Shown one piece after another: positions 12,233-22,253 of a DNA stretch of 64,000 bases. Numbering within the stretch: the first letter of the stretch is position 1; each line of letters opens with the position of its first letter. The translations under genes were made by a program, and so were the position numbers. This DNA is from Apostichopus japonicus (taxonomy: Eukaryota; Echinodermata; Holothuroidea; Aspidochirotida; Stichopodidae). The DNA lies in assembly GCF_037975245.1 (NCBI RefSeq), contig NC_092566.1, positions 15,355,001 through 15,419,000 of the forward strand, given 5' to 3'. Under the pieces are notes generated by a model. That model saw nothing but the letters and a program-made list of their open reading frames with translations. It had not been told where the DNA came from and ran no database searches.

Positions 12233-14413
12233 ACGACCTGGGAAGAATAAGACCAATACTGTTGGTGTACACTCCCCCCCCCACCCCTCCCCTCCCTTTC
12301 GATCTTACACAAAGTATTTTATAAACACAATCATAATTTGTGGTCTTAATATTCCTCAAAATGCACCATTTGAAGTCTAAACTTTTATTGATCTACCCTT
12401 CTTTAAAGGTTCCATGCCCCAACGTGAATCAGTCGGAGGGGGGCGGTGGGTGGGGGGGGGGAGATGATAATATGGACACCACCTTTGAAGTACTGTGCAC
12501 GTCACTTCGATGCACCCCACCCCCTCCACACCGCCCCATTACCCTCCCTCCCTCTCTGTTTTTACACACGGAACAGCCAATGCGTGGAAAGGAATATTAA
12601 AATCCATTCAACAATAAAAACATATAGAAGCATAATGTTGCATTGTTACAAACATAAACAAGTCCAAACATTTTGTTAGTCCCATTGCGAGAGTAGCGAC
12701 ACGTTTGCACAAGAGGATAATGAATATATTCGAGTTACAGTAATGAAACGGGACGGAGAGGGGTGGGGGGGGGGGGTCAATAACAAGGATACAGTACATC
12801 TGTCAGGAAGGAGGGTAATAAATATCTTGTATTGTGATAGTGGTTACGACATATGAAACGAGTTGAAAAAAACTCACACCAAAGTTAAGAGAAAGAGAGA
12901 CCTTTGTATCATTCATTAATTTGGGAGTACAAGAGTTCACGTGACATCGTGTGTTTTTCGCTAAGAAATGAAGCCAGTCATTTTGGCGCAAACAAACCTT
13001 TTCTCTGTCAAGGTTAAAGTTGATCAGTATTGAAGGGAAGCATAACGTAATTCATAGACCTTTGTTCAAAGTGCACATCACAGTTTGGCCAAACCATCTT
13101 CATATTTGGTCCAAGCGTCAACTAACAGAGGAAAATTCAATAAACTAATTCACTAAACCTTATCAGTATTTGGCCCTTAACTACTAAAAATAAAAAAAAT
13201 CTAAAAGTTGATATATTTGTAATACAAAAGTCAGTTTTTAATCTCCAAGTTTTTTTGTTCCAGACGTAATATGAGTGTTAAATGAGGCAACAAATGGTGT
13301 CACTGAGGCAAGAAATAAAAAACGTTAAAGATTGGCAGCGAAATGCCTTTTGAAGTTATAGCATGAGTGGCCATGATGATATGACTTACTAGCATATTTG
13401 AGGTCAATACTGATCAACTTTAACATCGACAGAGAAAAGGTTTGTTTGCGTAAAAATGACTGGCTTCATTTCTTAGCGAAAAAACACGATGTCACGAGAT
13501 TTAGTTGGATCTAGTATCCTATAAATCCTCGTTCATTAAGGTCAATCCCCCTACCTAACTCAGTCGGGGAAATCTGTAATCACCCACCCTCCCCGCAAAG
13601 CCAACCTTATAAATCCTGCGCACGTCACTGTCCCAGGCGACGCAAAAAAGACGAATTCCAGTCTAGCAGAGATATAGTCGAACTAGTGAAACGGACACGA
13701 CAATGAAGTGTTAGTTTGTAACAATGCAACCTTATGCATATATATGTTTTTATTGTTGAATGGATTTTATTTTAATATTCCTTTCCACGCATTGGCTGTT
13801 CAGTGTGTAAATACAGAAAGGTAGGGAGGGAAATGGGCGGTGTGGAGGGTGTATCGAAGTGACGTGCACAGTACTTCAAAGGTGGTGTACAAATTATCAT
13901 CTACCCCCCCCCCCGCCCCTCCGACTGATGCACGTTGGGGCATGGAACCTTTAAGGAAGGGTAGAAAAATAAAAGTTTAGACTTCAAATGGTGCATTTTG
14001 AGGTATATTAAGACCACAAATTATGATTGTGTTTATAAAATACTTTTTATTGTTGAATGGATTTTATTTTACCATTCCTTTCCACGCATTGACTGTCCAG
14101 TGTGTAAATACAGAGAGGGAGGGAGTGCAATGTGGCGGTGTGGAGGGGGTGGGGGGTGCATCGAAGTGGCGTTCACAGTACTTCGAAGGTGGTGGCCAAA
14201 TTATAATATCCCTCCCCCCCCCCTTACGACTGATTTACGTTGGGGCATGGAACCTTTAGGGAAGGGTAAACAAGTTTAGACTACAAATGGTGCATTTTGA
14301 GCTATATTATAACCACAAATTATGATTGTGCTTATAAAATATTTTGTGTGAGGTCGAAAGGGAGTGGAGGGGGTGTACATCCGTAGTATTGGTCTTATTC
14401 TTCCCAGGTCGTA
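12233..14413. repeat. 2.2 kb foldback structure (long imperfect palindrome)
   Basis: The left arm begins ACGACCTGGGAAGAATAAGA and the right arm ends with its complement near 14413. Matching inverted pairs occur along both arms: 12300-12400 with 13960-14070 and again 14275-14350; 12400-12610 with 13740-13950 and 14041-14260; 12953-13032 with 13400-13490. The right arm has a tandem duplication of about 300 bp. The centre is near 13215. No coding sequence. Confidence 0.85.
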
Positions 14414-14813
14414 CGGCCCTCTGATCCCCCCCCCCCGTTGCACAAGCCCCTGGGCGGCGATGCCGTCAAGAACAAAAGAACAGTGAGTAATTCTAAGACT
14501 CAGAAAATATGCATTTAAGACTGCATATTTTATATGAAAGTAAAACAAAAAAATAAGAAACAACAATTCTTCGAAATAGGACACATAAAGTATTTTATGT
14601 TGAATTTGATATATTCATTGGACAAAAAAAGAGATTGTACCTCTATTTTATAATGTATCATATCAAATCAATCCAGCACTACTAACTGTTGAGACACAAC
14701 GAATAAATAAACTAACTACAGTGAGTACAGCGCACGTTTTGTATTGTCTGTAGCTCAGTGGTACGACCCGCAGTCTCGAAATCAATTACATTTATCCTTT
14801 TCCTTGTGATGAT

Positions 14814-15100
14814 TTATTTACCAAGGGCGTGTATGGCGTTGTTTGCATGGTGCACCAGTGAGTGCCACAAGCTTTTCTCTTCTGGGGTTAGTTCGTCAAA
14901 TCCCTCTGGATTCAACGCAGCCATTTTCTCCTCTAAGTCATCAAGCAAAGCATCTTTGTCCTCCCCATCGTCTCCAGCGAAGTCCCTCTTTCCTGGCTCA
15001 TTTGCTGCTGGCTTACCATGCCGGAAACGATGAAACAGATGCTTCAAAAATCCTCGGCGAACGAGAGCATCGTCGAAAGTTTCGTCCTCCATCGGGGCAG
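14814..15100 (-). CDS. Gene A exon 2 (propeptide and peptide modules)
   Basis: This exon codes residues 20-114. The acceptor CAG is at 15103-15101. An internal ATG at 15092 would give a 92-residue protein without a signal peptide; the spliced start is preferred because the same exon layout recurs in genes B and C. An AATAAA overlaps the stop codon (14818-14813), which would leave a very short 3' UTR; no other clear poly(A) signal is seen nearby. Confidence 0.8.
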
Positions 15101-16899
15101 CTGTAATAATAAATATTGTATAATGTGTGGTTAGGTCGAATTATTTTTAATTCAGCGCGCCAATGAGAAAATAGTTTGCTGGAAAATGTAAAGCACAGAT
15201 ATGTTTATGTCGGTATCTGGAGTATTAATGTGGCGGCTTGTAAATAACCCCCCCCCCCCCCCAAAAAAAAATAGTACAAGGCTCAATAACGTCATGTGTG
15301 GGTTGTGCAAGTTTGTGTGGTGTGAAGGGGAAGGAGAGTGGGAGGGGAGGGGGTTGGTGTAATCGACGGGGATCCAGGAGACTTGGTGATGATGAGGGAT
15401 AAAAGGGGACAGCAAGGCTAGGTGGAATAGGGTGGGGACAATGGAAGATCGAGAGAAACAGTGAAGGCAAACGGGCGAGGTTGGATGAAAGTGGGAGGGG
15501 TGGGACATCGACAAAGAGGGGAGAAGCAAAGGAAAGAGAGACGAGAGGTGAAAAGAGGGAGAGGTGAAGAGGGAGTACACTTGAGCGTTTAATAAAAACC
15601 ATTATCAGGGATGTGCCCAGGACTTCCTGAGTGCCGGGTATACTGATCGCCGTCCTGGGGGAGGGTCTAAGTGGGAGGGTGTGTCCCCCTCCCCTTTGTG
15701 AAATTTTTCGATTTTTGAAGGTGCTCAGATGCCAAATGCTGGCACTTGTGTAGCTTGTGAAGCACATACACAAGTACTATAGTTTTGCTAACAATTTACA
15801 TTTTTTATTTTTTTTTAGTGAAATATATTACGTACCTGGTAAAGTTATGGTACAGTTTGTTTCAAAGAGATTTTACAAGGGACCGATTGAGATCCGTAAG
15901 TAATGTTTCTCGCATGGGTAACTGATGCATTATAGTCTGTATGACTTTGGCATATAGGCTAGGCCCAAATTATGTTAAATATATTGTTAGGAATGTCGGT
16001 ATTTTAGATGAAAATAGTGCTGGGCGGGATCAACGATTTTTTTAAGACAGTGCTGGGCGGTAATTTTAGTGCTGGGCGAGGCTGCCCAGTGCCGCCCAGC
16101 GTATAGGCACATCCCTTCATTTATGTTTGATAGTTGGCTATGCACTATACTAGGAGTGTTCTCTTCCTCTAGAAAGGAGAAACTAGCACAATCAAGGATG
16201 CCCATTCCAACTAACATTCATATACATACGTCCACACACACACACGCACTAACATATATGGTAATACTTGCTAAGGAGAAACAGTTTATAACATGAATCC
16301 ACATACACGGAAATGTGCCAAAACCGTATTTTCCTATACCACAATACCAAAATATTGCGATAAATGATAATTACGAGTTTACGGATACTCGATCACCAGT
16401 TAGTTAAGCAATGGTTGGGTCAATGTAAACCTCATTTCGAAGTGGGTGAAGTTGTAGGGGAAATATCAAACGGTTATACCAGGTAGTATACAGGCATAGT
16501 GGAAACTTGTTAAAACAGTTATCTTCTTTACTGACTTTAATACATTTTTCGATATTTTCCAATACTGAAATCAATAAGAATGCAGTTCATTATCTTGAGA
16601 AAGGGACGTTTCAAGTCATGCAGTATTATTTAAGAGGATATTTATCTTTAGAATTTTTCCCAATGTTCAAAACCACTTAACCTAACGTTAATACCCTTAA
16701 CAATAGAGTTCTTCGGGGAACGTGGTGATTCTTTCTCAAATGATGTATGAGGACTTGGTATTCCTTTGTTAAAGTCTTCAATCGGAATATAAAACAGGTG
16801 CTTGGACACACACAGAGCCCAACACACATATAAAGACTTACCAACGATTGCTACAGTGCAAAAGACGAGCGCCAAGATCACACACCGGAGAACTGCCAT
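14814..16899 (-). CDS. Peptide gene A: secreted His-rich, amidation-type peptide precursor (114 aa, two exons)
   Basis: Exon 1 is 16899-16842 and exon 2 is 15100-14814; donor G|GTAAGT and acceptor TTATTACAG join in phase 1. I do not recognise a named family. Seen: residues 1-19 form a hydrophobic signal peptide (MAVLRCVILALVFCTVAIV); an E-D-E motif follows at 24-26, then a dibasic RR at 34-35. Next comes a basic aromatic/His stretch (36-47, GFLKHLFHRFRH) followed by Gly-Lys, and a Gly-Lys-Arg at 56-58. An acidic spacer (59-94) ends in LTPEEK, and the last 19 residues, SLWHSLVHHANNAIHALGK, form an amphipathic, His-rich helix ending in Gly-Lys at the stop. Family knowledge: trimming of Lys would expose Gly as an amide donor. 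Inferred: secreted precursor of a C-amidated, possibly antimicrobial peptide, comparable in style to tunicate clavanins or sea-cucumber holothuroidins but not shown to be homologous. It is transcribed divergently from gene B. No cysteine is present after the signal peptide. Confidence 0.8.
15223..15595. repeat. C tract and purine-rich stretch in the gene A intron
   Basis: AAATAACCC, a C run and an A run at 15240-15270, then about 290 nt dominated by GGGAGG, GAGAGA and GGTGAA words. Antisense open frames (Ser/Pro/His/Leu) are artefacts of this bias. Confidence 0.8.
15606..16116. mobile_element. hAT-like non-autonomous element in the gene A intron
   Basis: The termini are CAGGGATGTGCC on the left and GGCACATCCCTT on the right, a near-perfect inverted repeat. 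The interior is rich in GCTGGGCGG-like words and carries G-rich and C-rich tracts near the left end. The same family, in opposite orientation, occurs at 48440-48775 in IVD intron 3. The target-site duplication is not clean here (CATTAT / CATTTAT). Confidence 0.65.
16842..16899 (-). CDS. Gene A exon 1 (signal peptide)
   Basis: This exon holds 58 coding nt, the same length as exon 1 of gene B, and ends after the first base of codon 20. The start is the only ATG that gives an uncharged hydrophobic N-terminus followed at once by a consensus donor (GTAAGTC, intron from 16841). The protein begins MAVLRC; gene B begins MALIRC. Confidence 0.8.
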
Positions 16900-16995
16900 G
16901 TTTAGTTTGTCTTGATGATAGTAACTTCGAAATCTCGAAAATGTTTGAAACAGTCTTCAAAGAGCAAATGGTGAAGAAGAGAACATCCAATGACC

Positions 16996-17002
16996 TTTTT
17001 AT
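16996..17002 (-). promoter_or_regulatory. TATA-like box of gene A
   Basis: CATAAAAAGG on the minus strand lies about 100 bp upstream of the gene A ATG. Gene B has TATAAAAAG at almost the same distance (about 101-103 bp in both), which supports a shared core promoter. Confidence 0.5.
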
Positions 17003-17004
17003 GG

Positions 17005-17250
17005 AAAAGGGGCTAGACTTTGAAAGCCATTGAATTGGGAAATGTCGGTCAAAGGAGCAGGTACGATAAATCAGAACCAAATCTAGTCGCTAGCTTGAAG
17101 GATAAAAAGAAATTTGAAACAATCTAATGGGGCAAAACTTTGAATGTTATCTACTTGGAAATGTCTGTCAAAGGAGCGGGTACGATAAATCAGAACATTA
17201 GTTGGTATTAACTTGAAGGATGGAAATAAATTTGAAAGAATCTAGGGGAG
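17005..17250. repeat. Two-unit tandem repeat upstream of gene A (period about 119 bp)
   Basis: Both units contain the words GGTACGATAAATCAGAAC, TCAAAGGAGC and CTTGAAGGAT in the same order, at 17049 and 17168 for the second word. The array directly abuts the TATA-like box of gene A, so duplicated upstream regulatory sequence is possible. Confidence 0.7.
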
Positions 17251-18123
17251 TACATAAATATTGGTGAAAGGAGGCTTGTACGACATGCCAAGTTCATGAC
17301 CGTACCAGTCTGTGATATTCTTCAGCGTAGTAACAGGGGAGCAGAGGGGCAGCCGCCCCCACCCCCACATGTTGTAAAATGGCTGAGGGGGTTGGCCACT
17401 GTCACTATATCATATTAACAAAGGAAGTGGCAGGCAATTAATTTATTATTTTTTGGAAATGTTGATGAAATATTGGAATTCATATAGTTTTGAAAAAAAA
17501 TCATTCCAAACTTTTCAATTTCCCCTCTGGGCCACCCGCTAGGATCTACAAAACTAAATTTAATTCACTAAAGCAGTAAAAAATATATGAGAAAGGTAGC
17601 CTGGTGAAAACCCAGACCCAACACGTGTTGTGCCAAGTGACTTTGATACTTTCCTTCTCTACTGACGATATCTTAGTGGTAGTACACGACGACGTTCGAC
17701 AATGTTTATCTATACATTGCAGTGGTGTAGGGAGCTTTAACACCAAAAGTGAGGGCAGCAAAATGGTGGTGTTTGGAGATATCTCCCAGGAGAATTTTCG
17801 TTTTCACGATCTCCACGAAATTTCGACTTGTCACCTTCAAAGTCTGACTGCTATCTCGATATTACAACTTTATACCGAAATTTCCAGTATTTTGTCTCAA
17901 CATTCAAATTTGATTTCTTTATAATCGGAAAGAAAGTTTCGAGGAATTGCGCTTTGTCTATAACCTAGATTTTTGACCAGTACTATCCACTTGTATCCGT
18001 TTCGTAAAAGCAAAGTCTAATGTGCAATGTTTATCAACGTCATTCACAATGACTATACTTAAACCAAGGAGAAATTGGTAATTCTCTAGATTTTGCATCA
18101 CATGTACTTCGATTTGTGATCTT

Positions 18124-18126
<3 letters not shown>

Positions 18127-18163
<37 letters not shown>

Positions 18164-18206
18164 CTATATATATATATATATAACTATATATATATATATA
18201 TATATA
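18127..18206. repeat. (AT)n array
   Basis: 80 bp of TA with two AACTA interruptions. Confidence 0.97.
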
Positions 18207-18236
18207 TGTATAGAAATTGCCGATGTTTTTATAGAT

Positions 18237-18430
18237 GTAACGAGCAACCGTTCTGTAACTACACCGACGGTAACAGAGGCAAAGGAATAACCAGTGTGAC
18301 TTTTAGCATAGCCCTTTAAGAATAAGGTAAATCATGAACTCCACCAAAATTTTAAAAAAGACTGCACAAACTGGATGATGAAAATTGTTACGGAGCAATT
18401 AGAAATTTTGACATCGGTTAGAGCAGAAAT
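18237..18430. repeat. Inverted partner of 11990-12190
   Basis: Same block in opposite orientation, 6.2 kb away. The two copies flank the foldback structure and gene A. Confidence 0.8.
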
Positions 18431-19280
18431 ATGGAGTTTTGGAACATCTTTGGTTGCGAAGTCTTGCACGAGATGTCGCAAGAAACAGCCACAACAATTT
18501 TCGCTCCCTTTGGAGGACGATAAAGATAGAATTGAACAAATCAAACGGTACATGGTATTGTTTGAACCTGCAATCATTATATTGAGTATATAAGTAAATG
18601 GAGTAGGTAACAATATTTAGTTTGCGTAAGAAAGGCTAAAAAGCGACATTTAGAAGTAAATGTCTTTTTCCCATAATTATCGTTACAAAACTTAAAGTTG
18701 TTCAGATTCAAATCCTAAAAATATTTGAAGTGTATGATGAAGTTTTTACACCAAATACTTCCAAAATGCAGCTGATGCTTGTAAACTACAATCTTTGCAC
18801 TTTTACATCACAGAAAAGGTGATTATTTTGGTAAATGAAGGAAATTGGTTCCCGTCAACATGCAACTATATACTGGCTTTAATTTATTCTTGATTAACCT
18901 ACAGCATATTGAATTAAAGATATCATATCATGTTATGTAAGATAAAATATGGTCAATTGGCTGTACCATAAATTTATCACAACGTGTAAGGCTATCCGTA
19001 AATAGAGGTAAAAACATATCCTTTCCCCTTGACTAACTAATTTATAGTACTTCAGTATATTCGGAAATATACCTAAGCTTCACGTTACATTTGACAAAGG
19101 TTAGATGTATACAAGGGATGTAATTATTTCCTTCCTGGTTGATGCTTCACCAAATAGTAAATCCGCCGTGAAGGGTCATGATTCATATAGAATTTTATAA
19201 ATCTAAAATCTAGAAGGAAGTACGATGGCGTTTACATATTGATAACTGTAAAATATTTAATAGATACCCGAGGAGATTTC
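18431..19280. other. No gene seen
   Basis: A short frame begins inside the adjacent repeat (18375-18593) and contains CTRC and a charged end, but has no homologous partner in the window. Confidence 0.55.
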
Positions 19281-19467
19281 ATGATCATCATGATCATGAT
19301 CATTATGATCATCATGATCATCATGATCATGATCATCATCATCATCATGATCATCATCATCATCATCATGATCATGATGATCATGATCATGATCATGATC
19401 ATGATCATCATGATCATCATGATCATGATCATGATCATCATCGTCATCATCATCGTCATCACCATCG

Positions 19468-19499
<32 letters not shown>

Positions 19500-19525
19500 A
19501 TCATCGTCGTCGTCGTCGTCATCAT
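19281..19525. repeat. ATCATG-type palindromic microsatellite grading into TCG repeats
   Basis: GATCAT/CATGATCATC units for about 160 bp, then (TCATCG) and (TCG) triplets. The first half is self-complementary every six bases. Confidence 0.95.
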
Positions 19526-20121
19526 TAATATTAAAAATTAATTTAAGTGTGAGATGTGGTATAACAATGATCTAACTGAATTTGTTTTATGTCATATACA
19601 CGAGATGAAATCGGTCGAGAAGTGGATTATATGTTCAGGTGGGCCTCGATTTTTGTATGGGTTTACACTGGTTGTATTCTAGGCCACACACCACAACCGA
19701 AACCTCGAGTCCTTATCCGATCTCGATTCCAATTGCGTCCTCGTTTATTCGGTTACTTTTCAAGAAAAAATATTGCCACGTTTATTGCTTAAACTAAGTG
19801 TCGATTTATGTCTGGCAAGGACTGGGTCAGGGTAAATGTATTTAATACCGGGAGTACCACCCCCCCCCCCCTTGTAGTGCACACTTGGCAAGATGGCACT
19901 ATATCTGATTTTGAATTTACTACGAAACAAATAATCAGGCCGGGAAAGCTGCGCCGTGCCGACATGCCAAATGAACGATGGTACCATGTACCTCCGTCAG
20001 GGTTTATAATGTTGTATAGTCACTGTTGAATTTGCGTGAGGTACATAGTATTAATACTTAGCCAATGCTTACTTAATGCTACTGACCTCCGTGAGGATGT
20101 CAGAGGTAGATCAAATGTAGT

Positions 20122-20526
20122 CAGTGGCGTAAGAAGGTACTTTTGAGTGGGGGGCTGAAGACTGGTGGCCGGCCTGGGGGAGGGGTCTAATGCAATTTGG
20201 TGCAATATAGCACACTTCAACACCCACTCCATGTTGTAAATAATTTTGCATTTTCACCTGGCCTTAGCTGCAATTTGGTGCTCCAAATGAGATTGTTTTC
20301 TGCCAAAATGTTCTGAGCACCAAGGGCAGTGAGTTTCTTACTGACGATTATCCACAATCGCACAAACAAGTCATCACCATGTTGAGAATAAGATTGGAAA
20401 AAATTATTGAGAAATGAAAAAGGGGTTTTCTGACTTGCGAAGCGGGGGGGGGGCGGAATGATACCACCGCCCCCATATTTTTTACTGGGGGGCTAGCGCC
20501 CCCAGCCCCCGGTCCCTACGCCCTTG
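20122..20526. mobile_element. hAT-like element with exact 8-bp duplication
   Basis: Ends CAGTGGCGTAAG and CCCTACGCCCTTG; duplication AATGTAGT at 20114-20121 and 20527-20534. The element is 405 bp, has G-runs and GGGGGCTAGCGCCCCC, and carries no coding capacity. Confidence 0.9.
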
Positions 20527-20579
20527 AATGTAGTAAAGTAGTAGGAAAGAATAGAATAAATGCTGGAAAATATGTGTTA

Positions 20580-20960
20580 ACCCTGCGTCACACTGTCCCG
20601 AAATTGAGGAAATGTTCAAATTCGGCTCTGATCGTTAAAACATCGGAACATTCGTGAGGGCATCTTAAGCCATCGTGTGACCGCCGGTGGAATTTCTTAG
20701 GCTCCGGCAGCAACTTCGTGAGCGCTGGCAAAATCTTTGGAACGCCAAAAATCTGCCGAAAGCCCTTGCGAAGGTTCATCTTCGTGTTGCCTTCGTGTGT
20801 GGTTCGGGTGTCATCGTGTGACCTTCTGTAGACATCGTACTTGCTTCGGCTGTTGATTGGCTGTTGACGAAGTTCGGGGCCATCTTCGTGCGAAATTCCA
20901 AATGCCATATTCGTATGGCCATCGGGTGTCAATTTCGGGACAGTGTGACGCCTGCATAAA
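20580..20960. mobile_element. Terminal-inverted-repeat element, GCGTCACACTGTCCCGAAAT type
   Basis: The two ends carry a near-perfect inverted repeat of about 24 bp (GCGTCACACTGTCCCGAAAT and onward). The interior is rich in CTTCGTG and CATCGTGTGACC repeats. A clear target duplication is not seen and there is no coding capacity. Confidence 0.75.
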
Positions 20961-22090
20961 GGCAATACAATTAGTTATATATAAGTTCTAACCAAAAACG
21001 AGACTTTGCTAAATCCAGGACTGTTGGTTTCCGTAAGTCTGGAAATGCAGAACCGTATAAAGGAAAAGCATCCTTCCGAGTGTTGCTATAATAGAAATGA
21101 TACCCATGTTTAATGTCCACGAAGTTAATATTCATGAGTTATGATATTTATGGTTTCAAGTTACATGTTCTAACTAACGTCTGAATTGTTGGTACCTCCC
21201 TATTAATTGACCGTGTGTTGGCAAACACACTATTATTTCCTAGATCTTATAATTCCAATAATGGGGTCAAATTTTGTGTGGAGGAGGGGAGGGTAAGATT
21301 AGTGATCACCGGAGGTTGAATTCTGTGTCGGTTGAGAAATATTTTCAAGTGATTTTGTAATACACTACTATATATAAATTGAAGGTTAATATCACTAATC
21401 AGAAAAAAAAAATTTACATATACCCTGCAAAAAAGACATTTTCAATGCAAATGACTTATTATCTGGAACTAACTTTCTGTAGAGTTAACGACTTGAGAAT
21501 TAAAATGGCTTTGTGGTGGCATCTACCTTGTGTCACTACACTACAGTTATTACATACAGATCAGTGGTCACCACCGGCTCAGACGAGATGCAAAGAGAAA
21601 GAAGAAAAAACACTTTTATGGCCTTGATTTTAAAAAAGACCAATTTTATTCCCCAGGAAAAAAATTTCGTTTTGTTTTACACCTCTGCATGAATGCTCCG
21701 TCTATTGAATGAAACTGACCCCTTTCTCTCTTTTTTGAGAAACTTTAAAATATTTTTAGAAAACAATTGAGGAACCTACAACTGTAGATGTTTTTGTTCT
21801 CAGTATTAAAAAAGAAAACAAAATTATATAGAATATGTTAATCATGTATTATAGGCTATATGGTAATGTATTCGAAGGTCATGATGTCACATGACTTGCT
21901 CTGCAATTCGAGTCGCTTGAAACGTTTCATCATTAACCTGACATTAAGGGCACATTAAATCAAAAACTCATACTATAAATATAACTTATGTTCTGATCGG
22001 AAAATGATACCATAACATGATTTACATTACCCTCCTTTTTTCGACAAAGATATTCTAATTAATGAGTCTTTACAATTTCTGTATTTTTTT
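20961..22090. other. Upstream region of gene B, no other gene seen
   Basis: AT-rich sequence ending at the TATA box of gene B. Confidence 0.6.
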
Positions 22091-22093
22091 TCC

Positions 22094-22100
22094 TATAAAA
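22094..22100 (+). promoter_or_regulatory. TATA box of gene B
   Basis: TATAAAA lies 102 bp upstream of the gene B ATG. A transcription start about 30 bp downstream would give a 5' UTR of roughly 70 nt. Confidence 0.6.
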
Positions 22101-22195
22101 AGCAATGTTTGTTTCATGTCCTCCTCAATCCTCTTTTTGCCGACGCTTTTCAACATTCCAGAAAGTCTAGAAGTTAAATTAGTCGAAAACGAAAC

Positions 22196-22253
22196 ATGGC
22201 GCTTATCCGATGTTTAGCCTTTGCCTTCATCGTTTGCTCGGTCAAAACTTTCG
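22196..22253 (+). CDS. Gene B exon 1 (signal peptide)
   Basis: This exon has 58 coding nt and ends after base 1 of codon 20. Length, phase and sequence (M-A-[LV]-[IL]-R-C) match gene A exon 1. Confidence 0.8.

Noticed and set aside
14758-15106. Plus-strand Ser-rich frames over gene A exon 2
   Set aside because: They are antisense shadows of the exon, which has family and splice support on the minus strand.
15152-15773. Minus-strand frames of 142 and 182 codons rich in Ser, Pro, Leu and His
   Set aside because: They lie in the purine-rich intron of gene A and in a hAT-like element; composition alone keeps them open.
18375-18593. 72-codon frame as a fourth small gene near the cluster
   Set aside because: It starts inside a repeat shared with 11990-12190, has no signal peptide and none of the family motifs.
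19232-19541. Open frames of Met/Ile/Val/Thr runs on both strands
   Set aside because: They translate the ATCATG/TCG microsatellite; no motif or splice evidence.
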